From: Mastigias papua
Lineage: Eukaryota; Cnidaria; Scyphozoa; Rhizostomeae; Mastigiidae
NCBI GenBank assembly: GCA_964019165.1
Contig: OZ025272.1
Span: forward strand, 11,732,031-11,796,030
Direction of reading: 5' to 3'
Length of the DNA stretch: 64,000 nucleotides
This document shows, piece by piece, positions 13,201 through 29,419 of the stretch (its first letter is position 1; every line of letters starts with the position of its first letter). The position numbers and the translations under genes are program-made. Under the pieces are notes generated by a model. It ran no database searches. It was not told the origin of the DNA and saw only the letters and a program-made list of their open reading frames with translations.

Positions 13201-13834
13201 GCTCATTTTCATCACTTTGCAATCTACAATCAACATCAATCAATTTCAACTTTGGTCATTTGTCGGCAAAATACCAAGGCTATAGCCTTACTTTGTGGCC
13301 ACAATGGCTCATTTTCATCACTTTTCAATCTACAATCAACATCAATCAATTTCAAGTGTGGTCATTTTGCGACAAATTACCAAGGCTATAGCCTTACTTT
13401 TTGGCCAAAACAGGCTCATTTTCATCACTTTTCAATCTACAATCAAAATGAATCAATTTCAATTGTTGTCATGTTTCGGCAAAATACACAGGCTATAGCC
13501 TAACTTTTTGGCCACAACTGGCTCATGTTCATCACTTTTCAATCTACAATCAACATCAATCAATGTCAATTTTGGTCATTTTTCGGCAAAATACCAAGGC
13601 TATAGCCTTACTTTATGGCCATAAATGGCTCATTTTCATCAATATTCATTCTACATTCGACATCAACGAATCTCAATCTTGGTCATTTTTCGGCAAAATA
13701 CCAAGGCTATAGCCTTACTTTTTGGCCACAAATGGCTCATTTTCATCAATATTTACTTTACAATCAACATCAACCAATTTCAATTTTGGTCATTTTTAGG
13801 CAACATACCAAGGCTATAGCCTTACTTTTTGGCC

Positions 13835-16800
13835 AAAACAGGCTCATTTTCATCACTTTTCAATCTACAATCAACATAAAATCAATTTCAACTTTGGTCA
13901 TTTGTCGGCAAAATACCAAGGCTATAGCCTTACTGTGTGTCCACACTGGCTCATTTTCATCACCTTTCAATCTACAATCAACATCAATCAATTTCACTTT
14001 TGGTCATTGTGCGACAAATTACCAAGGCTATACCCTTACTTTTTGGCGAAAACTGGCTCATTTTCGTCACCTTTCAATCTACAATCAAAATCAATCAATT
14101 TCAAGTGTGGTCATTTTGCGACAAATTACCAAGGCTATAGCCTTACTTTTTGGCCAAAACAGGCTCATTTTCATCACTTTTCAATCTACAATCAACATCA
14201 ATTAATTTCAATATTGGTCATTTTTCGGCAAACTACCAGGGCTGTAGCCTTAGATTTTGGCCACAAATGGCTCATTTTCATCACTTGTCAATCTACAATC
14301 AACATCAATCAATTTCAACTTTGGTCATTTGTCGGCAAAATACCAAGGCTATAGCCTTACTTTTTGGCCAAAAATGGCTCATTTTCATCAATATTTAGTC
14401 TACATTCGACATCAATCAATTTCAATTTTGGTCATTTTTCGGCAAAATACCAAGGCTATAGCCTTACTTTTTGGCCACAAATGGCTCATTTTCATCAATA
14501 TTTACTTTACAATCAACATCAATCAATTTCAATTTTGGTCATTTGTCGGCAATATACCAAGGGTATAGCCTTACTTTTTGCCCAAATCTGGCTCATTTTC
14601 ATCACTTTTCAATCTACAATCAACATCAATAAATTTCAAGTGTGGTCATTTTGCGACAAATTCCCAAGGCTATAGCCTTACTTTTTGGCCAAAACAGGCT
14701 CATTTTCATCACTTTTCAATCTACAATCAACATCAATCAATTTCAATTTTGGTCATTTTTCGGCAAATTACCAAGGCTATAGCCTTACTTTTTGGCCAAA
14801 AATGGCTCATTTTCATCACTTTTCAATCTACAATCAAAATCAATAAATTTCAATTTTGGTCATGTTTCGGCAAAATACCAAGGCTATAGCCTTACTTTTT
14901 GGCCAAAACTGGCTCACTTTCATCACTTTTCAATCTACAGTCAAAATCAATCAATTTCAATTTTGATCAATTTTCGGCAAAATACCAAGGCTATAGCCCT
15001 ACTTTCTGGCCATAAATGGCTCATTTTCATCACTTTTCAATCTACAATCAACATCAATCAATTTCAATGTTGTTTATTTATCGGCAAAATACCAGGGCTA
15101 TAGCCTTACTTTTTGGCAAAAGCTGGCTGATTTTCATCACTTTTCAATGTACAATTAACATCACTCAATTTCAACTTTGGTCATTTGTCGGCAAAATACC
15201 AAGGCTATAGCCTTACTTTGTGGCCACAATGGCTCATTTTCATCACCTTTCAATCTACAATCAACATCAATCAATTTCAAGTGTGGTCATTTTGCGACAA
15301 ATTACCAAGGCTATAGCATTACTTTTTGGCCAAACCTGGCTCATTGTCATCACTTGTCACTCTACAATCAAAATCAATCAATGTCAATTTTGGTCAGTTT
15401 TCGGCAAAATACCAAGGCTATAGCCTTACTTTTTGGCCATAAATGGCTCATTTTCATCACCTTTCAATCTACAATCAACATCAATCAATTTCAATTTTGG
15501 TCATTTTGCGACAAATTACCAAGGCTATAGCCTTACTTTTTGGCCATAGCTAGATCATTTTCATCACTTTTCAATCTACAATCAACATCAATCAATGTCA
15601 ATTTTGGTCATTTTTCGGCAAAATACCAAGGCTATAGCCTTACTTTCTGGCCATAAATGGCTCTTTTTCATCACTTTTCAATGTACAATCAACATCAATA
15701 AATTTCAATTTTGGTCATGTTTCGGCAAAGTACCAAGGCTATAGCCTTACTTTTTGGCCAACATGTCTCATTTTCATCTCTATTCAATCTACAATCAACA
15801 TCAATCAATTTCAATTTTGGTCATTTTTCGGCAAAATACCAAGGCTATAGCCTTACATTTTGGCCACAAATGGCTCATTTTCATCACTTTTCAATCGACA
15901 ATCAACATCAATAAATTTCAATTTTTGTCATTTTTTGGCTAAATACCAAGGCTATAGCCTTACTTTTTGGCCAAACCTGGCTCATTTTCATCACTTTTCA
16001 ATCTACAATCAACATCAATCAATTTCAACTTTGGTCATTTGTCGGCAAAATACCAAGGCTATAGCCTTACTTTGTGGGCACAATGGCTCATTTTCATCAC
16101 TTTTCAATCTACAATCAAAATCAACCAATTTCAATTTTGATCACTTTTCGGCAGAATATCAAGGCTATAGCCTTACCTTCTGGCCATAAATGACTCATTT
16201 TCATCACTTTTCAATCTACAATCAACATCAATAAATTTCAATTTTGGTCATTTTTCGGCAAAATACCAAGGCTATAGCCATACTTTGTGGCCAACATGTC
16301 TCATTTTCATCTCTATTCAATCTACAATAAACATCAATCAATCTCAATTTTGGTCAATTTTATGCAAAATACCAAGGCTATAGCCTTACTTTTTGGCCAA
16401 AACAGGCTCATTTTCATCACTTTTCAATCTACAATCAACATAAAATCAATTTCAACTTTGGTCATTTGTCGGCAAAATACCAAGGCTATAGCCTTACTGT
16501 GTGTCCACACTGGCTCATTTTCATCACCTTTCAATCTACAATCAACATCAATCAATTTCAATTTTGGTCATTGTGCGACAAATTACCAAGGCTATACCCT
16601 TACTTTTTGGCGAAAACTGGCTCATTTTCGTCACCTTTCAATCTACAATCAAAATCAATCAATTTCAAGTGTGGTCATTTTGCGACAAATTACCAAGGCT
16701 ATAGCCTTACTTTTTGGCCAAAACAGGCTCATTTTCATCACTTTTCAATCTACAATCAACATCAATTAATTTCAATATTGGTCATTTTTCGGCAAACTAC

Positions 16801-18962
16801 CAGGGCTGTAGCCTTAGATTTTGGCCACAAATGGCTCATTTTCATCACTTGTCAATCTACAATCAACATCAATCAAGTTCAACTTTGGTCATTTGTCGGC
16901 AAAATACCAAGGCTATAGCCTTACTTTTTGGCCAAAAATGGCTCATTTTCATCAATATTTAGTCTACATTCGACATCAATCAATTTCAATTTTGGTCATT
17001 TTTCGGCAAAATACCAAGGCTATAGCCTTACTTTTTGGCCACAAATGGCTCATTTTCATCAATATTTACTTTACAATCAACATCAATCAATTTCAATTTT
17101 GGTCATTTGTCGGCAATATACCAAGGGTATAGCCTTACTTTTTGCCCAAATCTGGCTCATTTTCATCACTTTTCAATCTACAATCAACATCAATAAATTT
17201 CAAGTGTGGTCATTTTGCGACAAATTCCCAAGGCTATAGCCTTACTTTTTGGCCAAAACAGGCTCATTTTCATCACTTTTCAATCTACAATCAACATCAA
17301 TCAATTTCAATTTTGGTCATTTTTCGGCAAATTACCAAGGCTATAGCCTTACTTTTTGGCCAAAAATCGCTCATTTTCATCACTTTTCAATCTACAATCA
17401 AAATCAATAAATTTCAATTTTGGTCATGTTTCGGCAAAATACCAAGGCTATAGCCTTACTTTTTGGCCACAACTGGCTCACTTTCATCACTTTTCAATCT
17501 ACAGTCAAAATCAATCAATTTCAATTTTGATCAATTTTCGGCAAAATACCAAGGCTATAGCCCTACTTTCTGGCCATAAATGGCTCATTTTCATCACTTT
17601 TCAATCTACAATCAACATCAATCAATTTCAATGTTGTTTATTTATCGGCAAAATACCAGGGCTATAGCCTTACTTTTTGGCAAAAGCTGGCTGATTTTCA
17701 TCACTTTTCAATGTACAATTAACATCACTCAATTTCAACTTTGGTCATTTGTCGGCAAAATACCAAGGCTATAGCCTTACTTTGTGGCCACAATGGCTCA
17801 TTTTCATCACCTTTCAATCTACAATCAACATCAATCAATTTCAAGTGTGGTCATTTTGCGACAAATTACCAAGGCTATAGCATTACTTTTTGGCCAAACC
17901 TGGCTCATTGTCATCACTTGTCACTCTACAATCAAAATCAATCAATTTCAATTTTGGTCAGTTTTCGGCAAAATACCAAGGCTATAGCCTTACTTTTTGG
18001 CCATAAATGGCTCATTTTCATCACTTTTCAATCTACAATCAACATCAATCAATTTCAATTTTGGTCATTTTGCGACAAATTACCAAGGCTATAGCCTTAC
18101 TTTTTGGCCATAGCTAGATCATTTTCGTCACTTTTCAATCTACAATCAACATCAATCAATGTCAATTTTGGTCATTTTTCGGCAAAATACCAAGGCTATA
18201 GCCTTACTTTCTGGCCATAAATGGCTCTTTTTCATCACTTGTCAATGTACAATCAACATCAATAAATTTCAATTTTGGTCATGTTTCGGCAAAGTACCAA
18301 GGCTATAGCCTTACTATTTGGCCAACATGTCTCATTTTCATCTCTATTCAATCTACAATCAACATCAATCAATTTCAATTTTGGTCATTTTTCGGCAAAA
18401 TACCAAGGCTATAGCCTTACATTTTGGCCACAAATGGCTCATTTTCATCACTTTTCGATCTACAATCAACATCAATAAATTTCAATTTTTGTCATTTTTT
18501 GGCTAAATACCAAGGCTATAGCCTTACTTTTTGGCCAAACCTGGCTCATTTTCATCACTTTTCAATCTACAATCAACATCAATCAATTTCAACTTTGGTC
18601 ATTTGTCGGCAAAATACCAAGGCTATAGCCTTACTTTGTGGCCACAATGGCTCATTTTCATCACTTGTCAATCTACAATCAAAATCAACCAATTTCAATT
18701 TTGATCACTTTTCGGCAGAATATCAAGGCTATAGCCTTACCTTCTGGCCATAAATGGCTCATTTTCATCACTTTTCAATCTACAATCAACATCAATAAAT
18801 TTCAATTTTGGTCATTTTTCGGCAAAATACCAAGGCTATAGCCATACTTTGTGGCCAACATGTCTCATTTTCATCTCTATTCAATCTACAATCAACATCA
18901 ATCAATCTCAATTTTGGTCAATTTTATGCAAAATACCAAGGCTATAGCCTTACTTTCTGGCC
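13835..18962 (+). repeat. Higher-order tandem duplication, period 2564 bp (24 units)
   Basis: The segment of about 13835-16398 is followed directly by its copy at about 16399-18962. Diagnostic variants include CAACATAAAATCAATTTC at 13872 and 16436, and unit blocks at 14150, 14792, 15177, 15860 recurring at 16714, 17356, 17741, 18424. All offsets equal 2564. Only scattered substitutions separate the copies. Confidence 0.9.
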
Positions 18963-20785
18963 ATAAATGGCTCATTTTCATCACTTTTCAATCTACAATC
19001 AACATCAATCAATTTCAATTTTGGTCATTTTGCGACAAATTACCAAGGCTATAGCCTTACTTTTTGGCCATAGCTAGATCATTTTCATCACTTTTCAATC
19101 TACAATCAACATCAATCAATGTCAATTTTGGTCATTTTTCGGCAAAATACCAAGGCTATAGCCTTACTTTCTGGCCATAAATGGCTCATTTTCATCACTT
19201 TTCAATCTACAATCAACATCAAGAAATTTCAATTTTGGTCATGTTTCGGCAAAATACCAAGGCTATAGCCTTACTGTTTGGCCAACATGTCTCATTTTCA
19301 TCTCTATTCAATCTACAATCAACATCAATCAATTTCAATTTTGGTCAATTTTATGCAAAATACCAAGGCTATACCCTTACTGTTTGGTCACAAATGGCTC
19401 ATCTTCATCACTTTTCAATCTACAATCAACATCAATCAATTTCAATTTTGGTCATTTTGCGACAAATTACCAAGGCTATAGCCTTACTTTTTGGCCATAG
19501 CTGGATCCTTTTCATCACTTTTCAATCTACAATCAACATCAATCAATGTCAATTTTGGTCATTTTTCGGCAAAATACCAAGGCTATAGCCTTACTTTGTG
19601 GCCACAATGGCTCATTTTCATCACCTTTCAATCTACAATCAACATCAATCAATTTCAAGTGTGGTCATTTTGCGACAAATTACCAAGGCTATAGCATTAC
19701 TTTTTGGCCAAACCTGGCTCATTGTCATCACTTGTCACTCTACAATCAAAATCAATCAATTTCAATTTTGGTCAGTTTTCGGCAAAATACCAAGGCTATA
19801 GCCTTACTTTTTGGCCATAAATGGCTCATTTTCATCACTTTTCAATCTACAATCAACATCAATCAATTTCAATTTTGGTCATTTTGCGACAAATTACCAA
19901 GGCTATAGCCTTACTTTTTGGCCATAGCTAGATCATTTTCGTCACTTTTCAATCTACAATCAACATCAATCAATGTCAATTTTGGTCATTTTTCGGCAAA
20001 ATACCAAGGCTATAGCCTTACTTTCTGGCCATAAATGGCTCTTTTTCATCACTTGTCAATGTACAATCAACATCAATAAATTTCAATTTTGGTCATGTTT
20101 CGGCAAAGTAGCAAGGCTATAGCCTTACTATTTGGCCAACATGTCTCATTTTCATCTCTATTCAATCTACAATCAACATCAATCAATTTCAATTTTGGTC
20201 ATTTTTCGGCAAAATACCAAGGCTATAGCCTTACATTTTGGCCACAAATGGCTCATTTTCATCACTTTTCGATCTACAATCAACATCAATAAATTTCAAT
20301 TTTTGTCATTTTTTGGCTAAATACCAAGGCTATAGCCTTACTTTTTGGCCAAACCTGGCTCATTTTCATCACTTTTCAATCTACAATCAACATCAATCAA
20401 TTTCAACTTTGGTCATTTGTCGGCAAAATACCAAGGCTATAGCCTTACTTTGTGGCCACAATGGCTCATTTTCATCACTTTTCAATCTACAATCAAAATC
20501 AACCAATTTCAATTTTGATCACTTTTCGGCAGAATATCAAGGCTATAGCCTTACCTTCTGGCCATAAATGGCTCATTTTCATCACTTTTCAATCTACAAT
20601 CAACATCAATAAATTTCAATTTTGGTCATTTTTCGGCAAAATACCAAGGCTATAGCCATGTTTTGTGGCCAACATGTCTCATTTTCATCTCTATTCAATC
20701 TACAATCAACATCAATCAATCTCAATTTTGGTCAATTTTATGCAAAATACCAAGGCTACAGCCTTACTTTCTGGCCATAAATGGC
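17760..20785 (+). repeat. Higher-order duplication, period 1814 bp (17 units)
   Basis: Blocks at 17784, 18275, 18638 and 18851 recur at 19598, 20089, 20452 and 20665, a constant offset of 1814. The duplication overlaps the 24-unit one, so the events were layered. Confidence 0.85.
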
Positions 20786-21529
20786 TCATTTTCATCACTT
20801 TTCAATCTACAATCAACATCAATCAATTTCAATTTTGGTCATTTTGCGACAAATTACCAAGGCTATAGCCTTACTTTTTGGCCATAAATGGCTCATTTTC
20901 ATCACTTTTCAATCTACAATCAACATCAAGAAATTTCAATTTTGGTCATGTTTCGGCAAAATACCAAGGCTATAGCCTTACTGTTTGGCCAACATGTCTC
21001 ATTTTCATCTCTATTCAATCTACAATCAACATCAATCAATTTCAATTTTGGTCAATTTTATGCAAAATACCAAGGCTATACCCTTACTGTTTGGTCACAA
21101 ATGGCTCATCTTCATCACTTTTCAATCTACAATCAACATCAATCAATGTCAATTTTGGTCATTTTGCGACAAATTACCAAGGCTATAGCCTTACTTTTTG
21201 GCCATAGCTGGATCCTTTTCATCACTTTTCAATCTACAATCAACATCAATCAATGTCAATTTTGGTCATTTTTCGGCAAAATACCAAGGCTATAGCCTTA
21301 CATTTTGGCCACAAATGGCTCATTTTCATCACTTTTCAATCGACAATCAACATCAATAAATTTCAATTTTGGTGATTTTGCGACAAATTACCAAGGCTAT
21401 AGCCTTACTTTTTGGCCATAGCTAGATCATTTTCATCACTTTTCAATCTACAATCAACATCAATCAATGTCAATTTTGGTCATTTTTCGGCAAAATACCA
21501 AGGCTATAGCCTTACTTTCTGGCCATAAA

Positions 21530-24500
21530 TGGCTCATTTTCATCACTTGTCAATCTACAATCAACATCAAGAAATTTCAATTTTGGTCATGTTTCGGCAA
21601 AATACCAAGGCTATAGCCTTACTTTTTGGCCAACATGTCTCATTTTCATCTCTATTCAATCTACAATCAACATCAATCAATTTCAATTTTGGTCAATTTT
21701 ATGCAAAATACCAAGGCTATACCCTTACTGTTTGGTCACAAATGGCTCATCTTCATCACTTTTCAATCTACAATCAACATCAATCAATTTCAATTTTGGT
21801 CATTTTGCGACAAATTACCAAGGCTATAGCCTTACTTTTTGGCCATAGCTGGATCCTTTTCATCACTTTTCAATCTACAATCAACATCAATCAATGTCAA
21901 TTTTGGTCATTTTTCGGCAAAATACCAAGGCTATAGCCTTACATTTTGGCCACAAATGGCTCATTTTCATCACTTTTCAATCGACAATCAACATCAATAA
22001 ATTTCAATTTTGGTCATTTTTTGGCTAAATACCAAGGCTATAGCCTTACTTTTTGGCCAAACCTGGCTCATTTTCATCAATTTTCAATCTACAATCAACA
22101 TCAATCAATTTCAACTTTGGTCATTTGTCGGCAAAATACCAAGGCTATAGCCTTACTTTGTGGCCACAATGGCTCATTTTCATCACCTTTCAATCTACAA
22201 TCAACATCAATCAATTTCAAGTGGCGTCATTTTGCGACAAATTACCAAGGCTATAGCATTACTTTTTGGCCAAACCTGGCTCATTGTCATCACTTGTCAC
22301 TCTACAATCAAAATCAATCAATTTCAATGTTGTTCATTTATCGGCAAACTACCAGGGCTATAGCCTTACTTTTTGGCCAATCCTGGCTCATTTTCATCAC
22401 TTTTCAATCTACAATCAAAATCAATCAATTTCAATTTTGGTCAGTTTTCGGCAAAATACCAAGGCTATAGCCTTACTTTTGGACAAACCTGGCTCATTTT
22501 CATCACTTTTCAATCTACAATCAAAATCAATCAATTTCAATTTTGGTCATGTTTCGGCAAAATACCAAGGCTATAGCCTTACTTTTTGTCCAAAACTGGC
22601 TCACTTTCATCACTTTTCAATCTACAATCAAAATCAATCAATTTCAATTTTGGTCAATTTTCGGCAAATTACCAAGGCTATAGCCTTACTTTTTGGCCAA
22701 AAATGGATCATTTTCATCACTTTCAATCTACAATCACAATCAATCAATTTCAATTTTGGTCATGTTTCGGTAAATACCAAGGCTATAGCCTTACTTTTTG
22801 GCCAAAACTGGCTCACTTTCATCACTTTTCAATCTACAGTCAAAATCAATCAATTTCAATTTTGGTCAATTTTCGGCAAATTACCAAGGCTATAGCCTTA
22901 CTTTTTGGCCAAAAATGGCTCATTTTCATCACTTTTCAATCTACAATCACAATCAATCAATTTCAATTTTGGTCATTTTTCGGCAACATACCAAGGCTAT
23001 AGCCTTACTTTTTGGCCATAAATGGCTCATTTTCATCACTTTTCAGTCTACAATCAACATCAATCAATTTCAATTTTGGTCATTGTGCGACAAATTACCA
23101 AGGCTATACCCTTACTTTTTGGCGAAAACTGGCTCATTTTCGTCACCTTTCAATCTACAATCAAAATCAATCAATGTCAATTTTGGTCATTTTTCGGCAA
23201 AATACCAAGGCTATAGCCTTACTTTCTGGCCATAAATGGCTCTTTTTCATCACTTTTCAATCTACAATCAACATCAATACATTTCAATTTTGGTCATGTT
23301 TCGGCAAAATACCAAGGCTATAGCCTTACTTTTTGGCCAACATGTCTCATTTTCATCTCTATTCAATCTACAATCAACATCAATCAATTTCAATTTTGGT
23401 CAATTTTATGCAAAATACCAAGGCTATAGCCTTACTGTTTGGTCACAAATGGCTCATCTTCATCACTTTTCAATCTACAATCAACATCAATCAATTTCAA
23501 TTTTGGTCATTTTGCGACAAATTACCAAGGCTATAGCCTTACTTTTTGGCCATAGCTGGATCCTTTTCATCACTTTTCAATCTACAATCAACATCAATCA
23601 ATGTCAATTTTGGTCATTTTTCGGCAACATACCAAGGCTATAGCCTTACATTTTGGCCACAAATGGCTCATTTTCATCACTTTTCAATCGACAATCAACA
23701 TCAATAAATTTCAATTTTGGTCATTTTTTGGCTAAATACCAAGGCTATAGCCTTACTTTTTGGCCAAACCTGCCTCATTTTCATCACTTTTCAATCTACA
23801 ATCAACATCAATCAATTTCAACTTTGGTCATTTGTCGGCAAAATACCAAGCCTATAGCCTTACTTTGTGGCCACAAAGGCTCATTTTCATCACCTTTCAA
23901 TCTACAATCAACATCAATCAATTTCAATTTTGGTCATTTTGCGACAAATTACCAAGGCTATAGCCTTACGTTTTGGCCATAGCTGTATCCTTATCATCAC
24001 TTTTCAATCTACAATCAACATCAATCAATCTCAATTTTGGTCATTTTTAGGCAAAATACCAAGGCTATAGCCTTACTTTCTGGCCATAAATGGCTCATTT
24101 TCATCACTTTTCAATCTACAATCAACATCAATACATTTCAATTTTGGTCATGTTTCGGCAAAATACCAGGGCTATAGCCTTACTTTTTGGCCAACATGTC
24201 TCATTTTCATCTCTATTCAATCCACAATCAACATCAATCAATTTCAATTTTGTTCAATGTTAGGCAAAATACCAAGGCTATAGCCTTACTGTTTGGTCAC
24301 AATTGGCTCATCTTCATCACTTTTCAATCTACAATCAACATCAATCAATTTCAATTTTGGTCATTTTGCGACAAATTACCAAGGCTATAGCCTTACTTTT
24401 TGGCCATAGCTGGATCCTTTTCATCACTTTTCAATCTACAATCAACATCAATCAATGTCAATTTTGGTCATTTTTCGGCAAAATACCAAGGCTATAGCCT

Positions 24501-27200
24501 TACTTTCTGGCCATAAATGGCTCATTTTCATCACTTTTCAATCTACAATCAACATCAATACATTTCAATTTTGGTCATGTTTCGGCAAAATACCAAGGCT
24601 ATAGCCTTACTTTTTGGCCAACATGTCTCATTTTCATCTCTATTCAATCTACAATCAACATCAATCAATTTCAATTTTGGTCAATTTTATGCAAAATACC
24701 AAGGCTATACCCTTACTGTTTGGTCACAAATGGCTCATCTTCATCACTTTTCAATCTACAATCAACATCAATACATTTCAATTTTGGTCATGTTTCGGCA
24801 AAATACCAAGGCTATAGCCTTACTTTTTGGCCAACATGTCTCATTTTCATCTCTATTCAATCTACAATCAACATCAATCAATTTCAATTTTGGTCAATTT
24901 TATGCAAAATACCAAGGCTATACCCTTACTGTTTGGTCACAAATGGCTCATCTTCATCACTTTTCAATCTACAATCAACATCAATCAATTTCAATTTTGG
25001 TCATTTTGCGACAAATTACCAAGGCTATAGCCTTACTTTTTGGCCATAGCTGGATCCTTTTCATCACTTTTCAATCTACAATCAACATCAATCAATGTCA
25101 ATTTTGGTCATTTTTCGGCAAAATACCAAGGCTATAGCCTTACATTTTGGCCACAAATGGCTCATTTTCATCACTTTTCAATCGACAATCAACATCAATA
25201 AATTTCAATTTTGGTCATTTTTTGGCTAAATACCAAGGCTATAGCCTTACTTTTTGGCCAAACCTGGCTCATTTTCATCAATTTTCAATCTACAATCAAC
25301 ATCAATCAATTTCAACTTTGGTCATTTGTCGGCAAAATACCAAGGCTATAGCCTTACTTTGTGGCCACAATGGCTCATTTTCATCACCTTTCAATCTACA
25401 ATCAACATCAATCAATTTCAAGTGGGGTCATTTTGCGACAAATTACCAAGCCTATAGCATTACTTTTTGGCCAAACCTGGCTCATTGTCATCACTTGTTA
25501 CTCTACAATCAAAATCAATCAATTTCAATGTTGTTCATTTATCGGCAAACTACCAGGGCTATAGCCTTACTTTTTGGCCAATCCTGGCTCACTTTCATCA
25601 CTTTTCAATCTACAGTCAAAATCAATCAATTTCAATTGTGGTCAATTTTCGGCAAATTACCAAGGCTATAGCCTTACTTTTTGGCCAAAAATGGCTCATT
25701 TTCATCACTTTTCAATCTACAATCACAATCAATCAATTTCAATTTTGGTCATTTTTCGGCAACATACCAAGGCTATAGCCTTACTTTTTGGCCATAAATG
25801 GCTCATTTTCATCACTTTTCAATCTACAATCAACATCAATCAATTTCAATTTTGGTCATTGTGCGACAAATTACCAAGGCTATACCCTTACTTTTTGGCG
25901 AAAACTGGCTCATTTTCGTCACCTTTCAATCTACAATCAAAATCAATCAATGTCAATTTTGGTCATTTTTCGGCAAAATACCAAGGCTATAGCCTTACTT
26001 TCTGGCCATAAATGGCTCATTTTCATCACTTTTCAATCTACAATCAACATCAATACATTTCAATTTTGGTCATGTTTCGGCAAAATACCAAGGCTATAGC
26101 CTTACTTTTTGGCCAACATGTCTCATTTTCATCTCTATTCAATCTACAATCAACATCAATCAATTTCAATTTTGGTCAATTTTATGCAAAATACCAAGGC
26201 TATAGCCTTACTGTTTGGTCACAAATGGCTCATCTTCATCACTTTTCAATCTACAATCAACATCAATCAATTTCAATTTTGGTCATTTTGCGACAAATTA
26301 CCAAGGCTATAGCCTTACTTTTTGGCCATAGCTGGATCCTTTTCATCACTTTTCAATCTACAATCAACATCAATCAATGTCAATTTTGGTCATTTTTCGG
26401 CAACATACCAAGGCTATAGCCTTACATTTTGGCCACAAATGCCTCATTTTCATCACTTTTCAATCGACAATCAACATCAATAAATTTCAATTTTGGTCAC
26501 TTTTTGGCTAAATACCAAGGCTATAGCCTTACTTTTTGGCCAAACCTGCCTCATTTTCATCACTTTTCAATCTACAATCAACATCAATCAATTTCAACTT
26601 TGGTCATTTGTCGGCAAAATACCAAGGCTATAGCCTTACTTTGTGGCCACAATGGCTCATTTTCATCACCTTTCAATCTACAATCAACATCAATCAATTT
26701 CAATTTTGGTCATTTTGCGACAAATTACCAAGGCTATAGCCTTACTTTTTGGCCATAGCTGTATCCTTATCATCACTTTTCAATCTACAATCAACATCAA
26801 TCAATCTCAATTTTGGTCATTTTTAGGCAAAATACCAAGGCTATAGCCTTACTTTCTGGCCATAAATGGCTCATTTTCATCACTTTTGAATCTACAATCA
26901 ACATCAATACATTTCAATTTTGGTCATGTTTCGGCAAAATACCACTGCTATAGCCTTACTTTTTGGCCAACATGTCTCATTTTCATCTCTATTCAATCCA
27001 CAATCAACATCAATCAATTTCAATTTTGTTCAATGTTATGCAAAATACCAAGGCTATAGCCTTACTGTTTGGTCACAATTGGCTCATCTTCATCACTTTT
27101 CAATCTACAATCAACATCAATCAATTTCAATTTTGGTCATTTTGCGACAAATTACCAAGGCTATAGCCTTACTTTTTGGCCATAGCTGGATCCTTTTCAT
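21530..27200 (+). repeat. Higher-order duplications with offsets 3201 and 2776 bp
   Basis: The block starting at 21946 recurs at 25147 (offset 3201). The blocks at 23012, 23236, 23653 and 24187 recur at 25788, 26012, 26429 and 26963 (offset 2776, 26 units). A local two-unit doubling (offset 213) sits at 24614 and 24827. The different offsets for neighbouring blocks mean an indel of about four units separates the two copies. Confidence 0.85.
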
Positions 27201-29419
27201 CACTTTTCAATCTACAATCAACATCAATCAATGTCAATTTTGGTCATTTTTCGGCAAAATACCAAGGCTATAGCCTTACATTTTGGCCACAAATGGCTCA
27301 TTTTCATCACTTTTCAATCGACAATCAACATCAATAAATTTCAATTTTGGTCATCTTTTGGCTAAATACCAAGGCTATAGCCTTACTTTTTGGCCAAACC
27401 TGGCTCATTTTCATCACTTTTCAATCTACAATCAACATCAATCAATTTCAACTTTGGTCATTTGTCGGCAAAATACCAAGGCTATAGCCTTACTTTGTGG
27501 CCACAATGGCTCATTTTCATCACCTTTCAATCTACAATCAACATCAATCAATTTCAAGTGTGGTCATTTTGCGACAAATTACCAAGGCTATAGCATTACT
27601 TGTTGGCCAAACCTGGCTCATTGTCATCACTTGTCACTCTACAATCAACATCAATCAATTTCAATTTTGGTCATTTCTCGGCAAAATACCAAGGCTATAG
27701 CCTTACTCTTTGGCCAAATCTGGCTCATTTTCATCACTTTTCAATCTACAATCAACATCACTCAATTTCAATTTTGGTCATGTTTCGGCAAAATACCAAG
27801 GCTATAGCCTTACTTTTTGTCCAAAACTGGCTCACTTTCATCACTTTTCAATCTACAATCAAAATCAATCAATTTCAATTTTGATCAATTTTCGGCAGAA
27901 TATCAAGGCTATAGCCTTACTTTCTGGCCATAAATGGCTCATTTCCATCACTTTTCAATCTACAATCGACATCAATAAATTTAAATTTTGGTCATTTTTC
28001 GGCAAAATACCAAGGCTATAGCCTTAAGTTTTGGCCAACATGTCTCATTTTCATCTCTATTCAATCTACAATCAACATCAATCAATTTCAATTTTGGTCA
28101 ATTTTATGCAAAATACGAAGGCTATAGCATTACTTTTTGGTCAAAACAGGCTCATTTTCATCACTTTTCAATCTACAGTCGACATCAATCAATTTCAATT
28201 TTGGTCACTTTTCGGCAAAATACCAAGGCTATAGCCTTACTTTGTAGCCACAATGGCTCATTTTCATCACCTTTCAATCTACAATCAACATCAATCAATT
28301 TCAAGTGTGGTCATTTTGCGACAAATTACCAAGGCTATAGCCTTACTTTTTGGTCAACAATGGCTCATTTTCATCACTTTTCAATCTACAATCAACATCA
28401 AGAAATTTCAATTTTGGTCATTTTGCGACAAATTACCAAGGCTATAGCCTTACATTTTGGCTAAACCTGGCTCATTTTCATCACTTTTCAATCTACAATC
28501 AACATCAATCAATTTCAACTTTGGTCATTTGTCGGCAAAATACCAAGGCTATAGCCTTACTTTTTGGCCAAAACAGGCTCATTTTCATCAATATTTAATT
28601 TACAATCAACATCAATCAATTTCAATTTTGGTCATTTTTAGGCAATATACCAAGGGTATAGCCTTACTGTTTGGCCACAACTGGCTCATTTTCATCACTT
28701 TTCAATCTACAATCAACATCAATCAATTTCAATTTTGGTCATTTTGCGGCAAAATACCAAGGCTATAGCCTTACTCTTTGGCCATAAATGGCTCATTTTC
28801 ATCACTTGTCAATCTACAATCAACATCAATCAATTTCAATGTTGTTCATTTATCGGCAAACTACCAGGGCTATAGCCTTACTTCTTGGCCACAACTGGCT
28901 CACTTTCATCACTTTTCAATCTACAATCAAAATCAATCAATTTCAATTTTGATCAATTTTCGGCAGAATACCAAGGCTATAGCCTTACTTTCTGGCCATA
29001 AATGGCTCATTTTCATCACTTTTCAATCTACAATCAACATCAATAAATGTCAATTTTGGTCATTTTTCGGCAAAATACCAAGGCTATAGCCTTACTTTCG
29101 GGCCATAAATGGCTCATTTTCATCACTTTTGAATCTACAATCAAGATCAATAAATTTCAATTTTGGTCATGTATCGGCAAAATACCAAGGCTATAGCCTT
29201 ACTTTTTGGCCAACATGTCTCATTTTCATCTCTATTCAATCTACAATCAACATCAATCAATTTCAAGTTTGGTCAATTTTATGCAAAATACCAAGGCTAT
29301 AGCCTTACTGTTTGGTCACAAATGGCTCATCTTCATCACTTTTCAATCTACAATCAACATCAATCAATGTCAATTTTGGTCATTTTGCGACAAATTACCA
29401 AGGCTATAGCCTTACCTTT